Below are positions 1-7,743 of a stretch of 64,000 bases of DNA, in pieces (position 1 is the stretch's first letter; the number at the start of each line of letters is the position of its first letter). The notes beneath the pieces are model-generated. The model saw only the letters and a program-made list of their open reading frames with translations. It searched no databases and was not told the origin of the DNA. Both the position numbers and the translations under genes were made by a program. This stretch comes from Shewanella fidelis ATCC BAA-318 (lineage in GTDB: Bacteria > Pseudomonadota > Gammaproteobacteria > Enterobacterales > Shewanellaceae). The DNA is taken from the NCBI RefSeq assembly GCF_000518605.1, contig NZ_KI912461.1, forward strand, positions 62,001 through 126,000, read 5' to 3'.

Positions 1-308
1 ATCAATAACAAATCTTTTGACTGAGCGGTAAAGGTGACTTCAGAGGCTTCTAATGGCCTGATTTGCCATACACGGTCATAGGTCACTTCAAATGTTAAGC
101 CTAAATCTTCAATATTAATTGCCACCCAACGTCCGTCAAAAAACTCAAGCTCATCATCTGCTGCTTGCTCAGCCAATAGCAAAGAAAGAATACGCTTTAA
201 CAATTGTGCTTTTAACTCAAAAGGCACAATGGCTAAAGGACGAGCAATGGCTTTCGGCCCAATTTCGAGTATTTGTTGAGCTAATTTGTTAACAGAAAAA
301 CCTTGCAT
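1..308 (-). CDS. ubiT: UbiT, SCP2-domain ubiquinone biosynthesis accessory factor (3' end outside window)
   Basis: This partial gene runs off the left edge; about 102 N-terminal codons are present. The ATG is at 308 and the protein begins MQGFSVNKLAQQI. The visible part is typical of the SCP2 (sterol carrier) lipid-binding fold of UbiT/YhbT, including the FFDGRWVAINIEDLGL stretch. In E. coli, UbiT works with UbiU and UbiV in oxygen-independent ubiquinone synthesis, probably by holding the hydrophobic intermediates. It is divergent from ubiU with 132 bases between the start codons. The assignment rests on the SCP2-like sequence plus the adjacent ubiUV pair. Confidence 0.85.
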   Translation of the reverse strand, partial: MQGFSVNKLAQQILEIGPKAIARPLAIVPFELKAQLLKRILSLLLAEQAADDELEFFDGRWVAINIEDLGLTFEVTYDRVWQIRPLEASEVTFTAQSKDLLL

Positions 309-370
309 GTGAAAATGTATCCAAAATGTGGCAAAGAAAGGAATTTTACCTAGCTTTTATGATCACAAAC

Positions 371-384
371 CTGTTTTACATCAA
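371..384. promoter_or_regulatory. Putative FNR/EtrA box between ubiT and ubiU
   Basis: The sequence CTGTTTTACATCAA matches the FNR consensus TTGAT-N4-ATCAA at 8 of 10 positions, with a perfect right half. It lies 57 bases before the ubiU start codon in a region shared with ubiT. FNR control of ubiUVT under low oxygen is known in E. coli, so the site fits the biology. Binding itself is inferred. Confidence 0.45.
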
Positions 385-440
385 AAATATGATCTTCATT
401 CCCTTTTAAACTCCTGTTTCAATATTTTTGGAGCATCCAT

Positions 441-1442
441 ATGGAATTACTGTGCCCCGCGGGCAATCTCGCATCATTAAAAACCGCCCTCAATGCAGGT
501 GCTGATGCGGTCTACCTCGGTCTTAAGGACGATACCAACGCACGGTCGTTTGCAGGATTAAATTTTACCCCGAAGAAACTCCAGCAAGCCGCCGAATTTA
601 CTAAGAAGTGTGGCAAGAAAATATTTCTCACCATCAACACATTTCCAAAGCCTGGGGAAGAAAAGCGTTGGCACCAAGCAATAGATCTTGCTGCCGATAC
701 GGGTGTGGATGCCCTAATCGTTGCCGATCTATCGTTACTCGATTATGCACACAGTCGTTATCCACATCTGCCGTTACATCTATCGGTGCAAGCAAGTGCA
801 ACCAATTTAGGGGCGCTAACGCTCTACAAGCAGGAGTTTAATATCGAGCGCGCGGTGTTGCCGCGAGTATTATCGATGAAGCAAGTGCGCGATCTTGCTA
901 AAGTCACTCCGGTCGATTTAGAGGTATTTGCCTTTGGTAGCTTATGTATCATGGCTGAAGGACGTTGCCATTTGTCATCATACGTAACCGGCCAGTCACC
1001 AAATACAGGAGGCTCTTGCTCGCCTGCCAAACATGTGCGTTGGCAAGAGAGTAACAGCAGCCGTTTAACCTTACTTAATGACGTATTAATTGATAAGTCT
1101 GGTCTCGATGAGCAAATGGGTTATCCGGTTGTTTGTAAGGGTCGTTATACCACTGAAGATAATGATACTCCGCAACACATTCTCGAGTCGCCTACTAGCT
1201 TAAATACCTTAAGCCTGCTGCCTGAGCTCGCTAAAGCTAATGTCGTCTCACTAAAAATTGAAGGTCGTCAACGCAGCCCTGCCTATGTCGAACAGGTAAC
1301 TAGAGTTTGGCGTGCAGCGATTGATAGTTATCTGGCCGCACCAGAAAAATATCAAACTCAGCCAGCGTGGCAGCAAGCGTTAGCAAAAGTTGCAGAGGGA
1401 CAAACAACCACTCTTGGTGCTTACGAGCGTAACTGGCAATAA
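441..1442 (+). CDS. ubiU: UbiU, U32-family subunit for O2-independent ubiquinone hydroxylation
   Basis: The product is a 333-residue peptidase-U32 family protein. UbiU and UbiV form an iron-sulfur heterodimer that hydroxylates ubiquinone precursors without oxygen, probably using prephenate as oxygen donor. Cys169, Cys176, Cys193 and Cys232 fall at the numbers reported for the four [4Fe-4S] ligands of E. coli UbiU, which strongly supports UbiU over other U32 proteases. The start MELLCPAGN is the standard family start. ubiV follows after 9 bases, so the two are probably one transcript. The protein is cytoplasmic. Confidence 0.95.
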   Translation: MELLCPAGNLASLKTALNAGADAVYLGLKDDTNARSFAGLNFTPKKLQQAAEFTKKCGKKIFLTINTFPKPGEEKRWHQAIDLAADTGVDALIVADLSLLDYAHSRYPHLPLHLSVQASATNLGALTLYKQEFNIERAVLPRVLSMKQVRDLAKVTPVDLEVFAFGSLCIMAEGRCHLSSYVTGQSPNTGGSCSPAKHVRWQESNSSRLTLLNDVLIDKSGLDEQMGYPVVCKGRYTTEDNDTPQHILESPTSLNTLSLLPELAKANVVSLKIEGRQRSPAYVEQVTRVWRAAIDSYLAAPEKYQTQPAWQQALAKVAEGQTTTLGAYERNWQ

Positions 1443-1451
1443 GGACAAACC

Positions 1452-2309
1452 ATGAAAACATCACTAGGCCCTTTACAATATTGCTGGGAAAAACAAAAAG
1501 TAAACGAGTTTTATCAGCAAGTGGCTCAAAGTAATATTCCTTTAGTTTACTTAGGTGAAACCGTTTGCAGTCGTCGTCGACAACTGAAATTTGCCGATTA
1601 TTTTGCCATCGCGCAAATGTTAAAAGCGGCTGGCAAACAAGTCGTACTGTCAACTTTAGCGTTATTAGAGTCACCGTCTGAATATACCGAGCTAAAAAAG
1701 CAAGTCGACAATGGCGAGTTCATTATAGAGGCTAACGACATGGGCGCGGTACAAGCTGCTCGTGAGTTGAAACTGCCATTTGTTTGCGGCCCCAGTATGA
1801 ACAACTATAACTTTGCGACCCTTAAAAAGTTACATCAATGGGGCATGCAAAGATTTGTAATGCCTATTGAGTTATCAAAGGAGTGGCTTGCTCATGTGAT
1901 TGCAACTGAAACGCCTCCGCCTTTTGAGGTTGAAGTGTTTGGTCATGGCTATTTGCCGTTAGCGCATTCGGCACGCTGTTTTACCGCTCGTCAACAAGGG
2001 CTGCAAAAAGATGACTGCCAAATTGCTTGTTTAGCTCACCCTAAAGGTTTACTTGCACAAACAATGGATGAGCAACCACTGTTAAGGCTTAATGGTATCC
2101 AAACCCAATCAGCAAGCTTAATCGACTTATCCGCTGAAGTTGAGCAAATGAGAACGCTCGGTGTAGATTACTTTAGAGTATCGCCTCACAGTCTCAGCAG
2201 TATTGAAGTTGCAGAGACTATTTTGAGCCAAGCGACATCAGATAAAAGCTTAACTTGCAATGGATATTGGCATCAAGCTGCAGGCTTTAATCAAATTGCG
2301 CCTCAGTAA
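1452..2309 (+). CDS. ubiV: UbiV, U32-family partner of UbiU
   Basis: The product is a 285-residue U32-family protein. Cys39, Cys176, Cys189 and Cys193 match the C-(N)-C-X12-C-X3-C pattern of [4Fe-4S] ligands in E. coli UbiV, with a small numbering offset. It is the partner of UbiU in anaerobic ubiquinone synthesis. The start ATG lies 9 bases after the ubiU stop and is preceded by AAGGA. Family and operon context agree, so confidence is high. Confidence 0.94.
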   Translation: MKTSLGPLQYCWEKQKVNEFYQQVAQSNIPLVYLGETVCSRRRQLKFADYFAIAQMLKAAGKQVVLSTLALLESPSEYTELKKQVDNGEFIIEANDMGAVQAARELKLPFVCGPSMNNYNFATLKKLHQWGMQRFVMPIELSKEWLAHVIATETPPPFEVEVFGHGYLPLAHSARCFTARQQGLQKDDCQIACLAHPKGLLAQTMDEQPLLRLNGIQTQSASLIDLSAEVEQMRTLGVDYFRVSPHSLSSIEVAETILSQATSDKSLTCNGYWHQAAGFNQIAPQ

Positions 2310-2362
2310 TAGCGAGTAACTAGCTATCACAGCTAATGAATAGAAAACTTTACTAACAAGTA

Positions 2363-3058
2363 TTAGTGATTTTCAGTGCTAAAGCTGTTAATCACTAATG
2401 CGCTCCATAGCAAAAAGGTCGCCAAGCCAACCCATTGAGAAATCGCAGGCCACCATATTTCAGGCCGCAGCGGATCAACTAACATTTCAGTATAAAATGC
2501 TCTATTCCCCTCTGTCAGATCAAACTCAAACCAAGGTAGTACAATAAACGCGCCCATAACAACAAATGCCATGGCTGTAATGACTTTGGTTAAAAAAGAA
2601 GGCTGACTAGCAGGGACTCGCAATAGATAGACCCCATAAAACAATGCGCTTAAGCAACCGCAGACAAAGAAATATTTAATAGCAATAATGTGTAAATGGT
2701 AAACATTAACTGGAAATAACCCCATGGCTGACAAAGATAAAAAACTCAAGCCAAAACAAATAAAAAAGCACAAACGCCAAGGAGAACCTGTTAGCTGCAT
2801 GCTCAGCAAACAACTCAGTACCACACACAAACCACCAAAAAACAATCCGCCATTCATGACTACAGCATATTGAAAGCGACCGTAGCTACCCAGCTCGCTC
2901 AATGTATGATTTAAAAAATTAAACCCGGCACCATCAAACTGTTCAAACATCGCAATAGACAAGGCAAGCCCAAGTAGCTGACCAAAAATCCCTAAGGCAC
3001 CAAATCTAAACGCTAACTTCGACACTTTTATTTGTTTATCAACCAGCATAAGTTCCAT
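2363..3058 (-). CDS. DUF998-family integral membrane protein
   Basis: The product is a 231-residue hydrophobic protein with about six membrane segments. The stretch NHTLSELGSYGR after the first segment is typical of DUF998 proteins. The family has no established function. The gene converges on ubiV with a 53-base gap and stands alone. ATG at 3058 or the in-frame ATG at 3049 could be the start; neither has a clear ribosome binding site. Confidence 0.7.
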   Translation of the reverse strand: MELMLVDKQIKVSKLAFRFGALGIFGQLLGLALSIAMFEQFDGAGFNFLNHTLSELGSYGRFQYAVVMNGGLFFGGLCVVLSCLLSMQLTGSPWRLCFFICFGLSFLSLSAMGLFPVNVYHLHIIAIKYFFVCGCLSALFYGVYLLRVPASQPSFLTKVITAMAFVVMGAFIVLPWFEFDLTEGNRAFYTEMLVDPLRPEIWWPAISQWVGLATFLLWSALVINSFSTENH

Positions 3059-3393
3059 TTGATCGTGTTGTTGAAATAATAGCCAATAGCCTGAATATCA
3101 GTAGCTCAACCACTCGCTCACAAGTATGACACTAGTGCTATTTTTATAACCTATAGAACTTGCTTTCAAGATGAATGTTATAAAAATTAAACACTAGTCT
3201 AGAAAACATAGAATAATTAGTGAATAACCCCAAAGATAAAGATAAAAAGTTCCCACAAGTTTTGTAATTGAATTTCCTGAGAAAAAATCAACTCTAACAT
3301 TTCAAACGAATGTATTAATGGGATACTCTATGCCGTGTGTTAATGCATTGATAAATTATTGCAATGCTTATGCTGTCACAGGGATCAATAATA
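3059..3393. other. Intergenic region between DUF998 gene and chemoreceptor
   Basis: This 335-base AT-rich gap between divergent genes presumably holds both promoters. No gene was seen. It contains a nested inverted repeat at 3131-3198, described separately. Confidence 0.6.
3131..3198. repeat. Nested imperfect inverted repeat
   Basis: The inner arms ATTTTTATAAC (3140-3150) and GTTATAAAAAT (3177-3187) are perfectly complementary over 11 bases. The outer arms ACTAGTG (3131-3137) and CACTAGT (3192-3198) are also complementary. The whole could form a cruciform or a long hairpin with a 26-base loop. No T-tract follows, so it is not a clear terminator. Confidence 0.6.
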
Positions 3394-4938
3394 ATGACAA
3401 TAAAAAGAGCAAAAATAATAGATCAGGAAGTCGTTCTAAACACCCAAGACCAACTGATCTCAACCACAGATAAACGCGGGGTGATCACCTACGTCAACCA
3501 ACGCTTTATCGAAATATCTGGTTTTAGCGAACAAGAACTTATCGGCCATAACCACAATATGGTTCGTCACCCAGATATGCCTAAAGCCGCATTTAAAGAG
3601 ATGTGGAGTAAGCTAGCCTCGGGCCAATCATGGCGAGGAGTGGTCAAAAATCGTTGTAAAGATGGCCGTTATTATTGGGTTGATGCCTTTGTCTCACCAC
3701 TTTTTGATAAAGGTCAACTTATTGGTTATCAGTCTGTACGGGTTAAAGCAAGTCCTGAACTCATCAGCCGTGCGAGCGCTATTTACCAGCGTTTAAACCA
3801 AGGCAAGCGTGTTGATGACCCTCTTAGCTTAACTAATAAACGCATACTGTCAGTACTCTCTGCAACCACAGGCTTAGTTGCTGCGGGCATAATCTGGGGA
3901 TGGGGAGTAATAATTGCGGGCATAGTATTAATGGCCGTGAATTTGGCCATATTTTACGATGAAGCCTTTAGAGTACCGGCAAGATTAATGAAGATGAAGC
4001 AAGAATATGACTCTATTAGCCGCTTTGTTTACTGCGGACGAGATACGTCATCTTTATTAGATTTCCAACTGATGATGAAAGACGCCAAACTTCAGGGCGT
4101 GCTTGGACGCTCACAAGATAACGCCGAACATATTGAAGATATTGCCAGTCAACTTATTGCCGCTGCCGAGCAAACTCACGTAGGCTTAGATATAGAAAAC
4201 CAACAAATCGAGCAAATTGCCAGTGCCACTGAAGAGATGGGGGCGACCATTAATGAAGTGGCGAAAAACACGCAATCAACATCAGATAGTATCAAAGACA
4301 CTTATCAGATCTGTCACGACAGTCGTGAAAAAATGCAGAAAAATGCAATCAGTATCAGTAGCTTATCCAACTCAGTAGCCGATGCAGCAGCCAATGCTCA
4401 TTTATTAAATAAAGAAGCAGAAGAAGTGGCCAGTGCGATGACCGAAATTGATGCGATTGCCGAACAAACCAACTTGCTTGCCCTTAATGCAGCAATTGAA
4501 GCTGCAAGAGCTGGAGAGCAAGGGCGTGGTTTTGCCGTAGTCGCGGATGAAGTCAGAGCCCTTTCAAGCCGTACTCAACAATCTACCACTTCAATATCCA
4601 AAAGCGTTGATAAAATGTTCACCATGCTCAACCAATGGTCGCAACAAATGGATCATAGCAAGTCTCAGGCATTATTATGCAGCGAGGATGCAGAAATCTC
4701 CGCACAAAAAGTCGATGCTATCTATCAGTCAATGAAGGAAATCCAGCAATTAGCCCTACAAAATGCGGTAGCTGCCGAACAACAAACACTCGTGGTTGGT
4801 GAGATAAATCAAAATATTAGCCAAATTAGCCAAGCCTCAAGTGAAAACCTATGCGCTGTAACCTTAGTTGAGGACTCAGTCAAAGAGTTAAAGTTTAATG
4901 CTGAAAAAGCAAAATCCCTGAGAAAAACATTTAGTTAA
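3394..4938 (+). CDS. PAS-domain methyl-accepting chemotaxis protein (Aer-like)
   Basis: This is a chemoreceptor of about 514 residues with a cytoplasmic PAS domain at roughly 17-120, a hydrophobic pair of membrane segments at about 150-195, and a C-terminal MCP signalling coiled coil. The conserved hairpin tip (AEQTNLLALNAAIEAARAGE through DEVRALS) lies at about 355-390. The layout resembles the redox/aerotaxis receptor Aer. There is no periplasmic ligand domain, so it likely senses an internal cue through PAS; the cofactor cannot be told. ATG at 3394 is chosen because AGGGATC precedes it; an upstream in-frame ATG at 3364 lacks this. Confidence 0.9.
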   Translation: MTIKRAKIIDQEVVLNTQDQLISTTDKRGVITYVNQRFIEISGFSEQELIGHNHNMVRHPDMPKAAFKEMWSKLASGQSWRGVVKNRCKDGRYYWVDAFVSPLFDKGQLIGYQSVRVKASPELISRASAIYQRLNQGKRVDDPLSLTNKRILSVLSATTGLVAAGIIWGWGVIIAGIVLMAVNLAIFYDEAFRVPARLMKMKQEYDSISRFVYCGRDTSSLLDFQLMMKDAKLQGVLGRSQDNAEHIEDIASQLIAAAEQTHVGLDIENQQIEQIASATEEMGATINEVAKNTQSTSDSIKDTYQICHDSREKMQKNAISISSLSNSVADAAANAHLLNKEAEEVASAMTEIDAIAEQTNLLALNAAIEAARAGEQGRGFAVVADEVRALSSRTQQSTTSISKSVDKMFTMLNQWSQQMDHSKSQALLCSEDAEISAQKVDAIYQSMKEIQQLALQNAVAAEQQTLVVGEINQNISQISQASSENLCAVTLVEDSVKELKFNAEKAKSLRKTFS

Positions 4939-4959
4939 TTCTTCTGTAAACCACTCATC

Positions 4960-4986
4960 GGCCGTTAGTTTCTATCAATAACGGCC
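4960..4986 (+). terminator. Hairpin after the chemoreceptor gene
   Basis: GGCCGTTA (4960-4967) pairs with TAACGGCC (4979-4986) around an 11-base loop. No T-run follows, so it may be a weak terminator or an RNA 3' end stabiliser. Confidence 0.45.
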
Positions 4987-5294
4987 AAGACAAACCACAA
5001 CAAATCAACCAGCAGTTAACATTTGCAAACATATGTTTTCAAAAGAATTAACGCTAAAAAAGTTTTGTGCTTTTTTACAAACTTCCGATACAATATAAGT
5101 AATCATAAAGAACTAATAACTATTCAGTGGTAGTGAATTACACTACATAATAATAGTCATCATTAACTTAGAAAATTGGATGATGAGGCTATCATTGACT
5201 AACTATTGAATGGTTATTCAATTATTTATCTGTTTATGCATAAACATTGGTTTATAGTCATTAAGCAAATTTTGTTATTTAGGGTGTAAATAAA
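4987..5294. other. Intergenic region upstream of the YjiH-family gene
   Basis: This AT-rich stretch probably contains the promoter of the gene at 5295. No gene or RNA was recognised. Confidence 0.4.
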
Positions 5295-6650
5295 GTGCAA
5301 GAAAAACAAACCCACAGTATCAAGACAATACTGACCTTCATCGTCCCATCTCTGATTGGTCTTATGTTGTTTATGCTGCCAGTTAACTATAATGACTCGC
5401 TGACAATCCCTATCGCGATTATTTCTAAAGGCTTACAAAGCCTACTAAGTGATGTACTTGTTGGCATAGTGACTGCAATTGTTGTGTTCACCGCAACCGC
5501 AACCTTACTAACCAAGGCAATTAAGCCTAAGTTTATTGTTGAACAGCACTTTTTAAATTCACTATTTAACGTCAGCCCTATCTGGGCTGTGGTTCGCGTG
5601 CTTGGTGCTATCTTTATCGTACTCACCTACTTTGGTTTCGGTCCTGAAGCCATTCGCTCTGGTGGTACAGGCGCACTCGTACTAAACGATTTATTACCCG
5701 TACTGTTCTCGGTTTTCTTATTTGCCGGAATGCTACTGCCATTACTGCTTAACTTTGGCTTACTAGAACTGCTTGGTGCAATGCTAACTAAAGTCATGCG
5801 CCCTATTTTTAACCTTCCAGGCCGCAGTGCTATTGACTGTATGGCGTCTTGGTTAGGTGACGGTAGCGTGGGCATTTTAATGACCAGCAAACAATATGAA
5901 GCACGCTTTTATACCCAAAGAGAAGCGGCGGTTATTGGTACAACTTTCTCTGCCGTTTCAATTACTTTCTCATTAGTGGTCATTTCTCAAGTTAAGCTAG
6001 AGCACCTATTTGTGCCGTTTTACTTAACCGTGTGTTTAGCTGGTTTTGTCGCCGCAATTGTCGTACCTAAGCTACCACCACTATCGTGGAAAAAAGATGT
6101 CTACGTCGATGAAACGCCACGTCATGCAGACGATGAAGTTGTGCCTGCAGGCTTTAACGTATTCTCTTGGGGTATGCATCAAGCCTTAAATAAAGCCTCA
6201 AATGCAGGCGGGATTAAACACACTTTAGTTGATGGCGTGAAAAACGTTATCGACATGATTTTTGGCGTGATCCCAGTCGTTATGGGTATCGGTACTATCG
6301 CGCTAATGATCGCTGAGTTTACCCCAATCTTTGAATATTTAGGTATGCCGTTTATTCCGTTACTTGAGCTATTACAAGTACCTGAAGCTGCAGCTGCATC
6401 TAAAACCATTATGGTCGGTTTTGCAGATATGTTCATTCCTGCAATTTTAGCCAGCTCTATCGAATCTGATATGACTCGCTTTATTATTGCAACCTTATCT
6501 GTAACACAGCTTATCTACATGAGTGAAGTCGGTGCGCTACTGATTGGTAGTAAAATCCCAGTTAACTTCTTAGAACTGTTCGTTGTATTCATTCTAAGAA
6601 CCTTAGTTACTCTGCCAGTTATCGCAGGGGTTGCACACTTTATCTTCTAA
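5295..6650 (+). CDS. YjiH-family membrane protein with nucleoside-recognition (Gate) domains
   Basis: The product is a 451-residue polytopic protein with about ten hydrophobic segments. It resembles the YjiH/spore-maturation Gate-domain family, which is related in fold to nucleoside transporters. Substrate and direction are unknown. Recognisable parts include GRSAIDCMASWLGDGSVG in the first half and the AAAASKTIMVGFADMFIPA segment in the second. The start is GTG at 5295, preceded by AGGG at a spacing of about 10. The gene is monocistronic and ends in a strong terminator. Confidence 0.75.
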   Translation: MQEKQTHSIKTILTFIVPSLIGLMLFMLPVNYNDSLTIPIAIISKGLQSLLSDVLVGIVTAIVVFTATATLLTKAIKPKFIVEQHFLNSLFNVSPIWAVVRVLGAIFIVLTYFGFGPEAIRSGGTGALVLNDLLPVLFSVFLFAGMLLPLLLNFGLLELLGAMLTKVMRPIFNLPGRSAIDCMASWLGDGSVGILMTSKQYEARFYTQREAAVIGTTFSAVSITFSLVVISQVKLEHLFVPFYLTVCLAGFVAAIVVPKLPPLSWKKDVYVDETPRHADDEVVPAGFNVFSWGMHQALNKASNAGGIKHTLVDGVKNVIDMIFGVIPVVMGIGTIALMIAEFTPIFEYLGMPFIPLLELLQVPEAAAASKTIMVGFADMFIPAILASSIESDMTRFIIATLSVTQLIYMSEVGALLIGSKIPVNFLELFVVFILRTLVTLPVIAGVAHFIF

Positions 6651-6673
6651 GTGTAAACACAGGTAACATTATC

Positions 6674-6699
6674 AAAGGAGCGCCTTGCGCTCCTTTTTT
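6674..6699 (+). terminator. Rho-independent terminator of the YjiH-family gene
   Basis: AAAGGAGCGC (6674-6683) pairs with GCGCTCCTTT (6687-6696) around a 3-base loop and is followed by more T. Because the hairpin overlaps the most upstream possible TTG start of the next gene, it also argues for a later start there. Confidence 0.9.
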
Positions 6700-6813
6700 A
6701 TTCCTGCCCGTTTATCACTACACGCGCTGTCATCAACGCGCCATAAATTGTTCATCAATGGGTCAATTTCTACTTTTACTCTAGTTGCAAATCAGGATTG
6801 CAATGGCCCATCC

Positions 6814-7695
6814 ATGAGTATCAAGCCTACAAATACTAAACGTGCAACCTCTTCCCAAGCTATACCGCCGATAGCAACATTAAAGAAAAAACCAAGTTAC
6901 CATGCCATTTGGTTGTCAGATGTGCACTTAGGCAGTAAAGACTGTAAAGCTGAGTATCTACTACAACTGTTAAAACAGGTCGATACCGATTCTCTATACT
7001 TAGTGGGAGATATCCTTGATGTATGGGCCTTAAAACGCCGAGTGTATTGGCCAGAATCCCATAACAAGGTGCTACAACAACTGCTTAAAATGGCACGCAA
7101 TGGAGTCAAAATTGTCTACCTTCCCGGTAATCATGACGAAACACTCAAACCCTATAGCGGTTTTCATTTATGGGATCTGTCTATCGCTAACGAATATATC
7201 CATATCGGTGTTAGCGGTCGCAAAATACTGATGTTGCATGGTGACCAATTTGACGGCGAGGTTTGCGTAGGACGAGCCTACGCCAAACTTGGCGATCACC
7301 TTTATGATCTTTTGCTATGGCTAAACCGTTGCTTACATCAAGTGCGTGGCTTAATGGGTTACCCCTACTGGTCGTTAGCTAGCTATATAAAACTAAAAAT
7401 CAACAAGGCACAGCAAGCAATTAGTGATTACCAAGCTGCAGTAAGCCGTTATGCGAATATTAAAGAGGTCGATGGGGTTATTTGTGGCCATATTCATCAA
7501 CCTGCGCTTGAACACAAACACGGCATCCTTTATGCCAACGATGGTGACTGGGTAGAAAACTGCACTTTGATTGCCGAATCCATGCAAGGTGAGTTTCAGC
7601 TTTTAAAGTGGGATGAAATTAACGCCACTACCCAACTCATAAAATCTTTCTCATTTGACAATAACCAGCAGACAGCTCAGCGGCATGTTGCTTAG
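6814..7695 (+). CDS. LpxH-like metallophosphoesterase (UDP-2,3-diacylglucosamine diphosphatase family)
   Basis: The product is a calcineurin-like phosphoesterase of about 293 residues. The metal-binding motifs occur in order: SDVHLGS, GDILDVW, LPGNHDE, HGDQFD and GHIHQPA. It belongs to the same broad group as LpxH, which cleaves UDP-2,3-diacylglucosamine in lipid A synthesis, but it has GNHD where LpxH has GNRD. It is therefore better seen as an LpxH-related paralog of unknown substrate. ATG at 6814 is preferred because upstream sequence overlaps a terminator and does not look coding; no strong ribosome site is visible. The acyltransferase gene 48 bases downstream also suggests a role in lipids. 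Confidence 0.8.
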   Translation: MSIKPTNTKRATSSQAIPPIATLKKKPSYHAIWLSDVHLGSKDCKAEYLLQLLKQVDTDSLYLVGDILDVWALKRRVYWPESHNKVLQQLLKMARNGVKIVYLPGNHDETLKPYSGFHLWDLSIANEYIHIGVSGRKILMLHGDQFDGEVCVGRAYAKLGDHLYDLLLWLNRCLHQVRGLMGYPYWSLASYIKLKINKAQQAISDYQAAVSRYANIKEVDGVICGHIHQPALEHKHGILYANDGDWVENCTLIAESMQGEFQLLKWDEINATTQLIKSFSFDNNQQTAQRHVA

Positions 7696-7743
7696 TCAAC
7701 TAATGCAATCGCTATACTGAACACTTATTATTTAGGTATCACT

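Noticed and set aside
352..367. CRP site between ubiT and ubiU
   Set aside because: Only TCACA is present; the left half does not match.
6685..6813. Extended N-terminus of the LpxH-like protein from TTG 6685
   Set aside because: This start is inside a strong terminator and the added residues do not look like family sequence.
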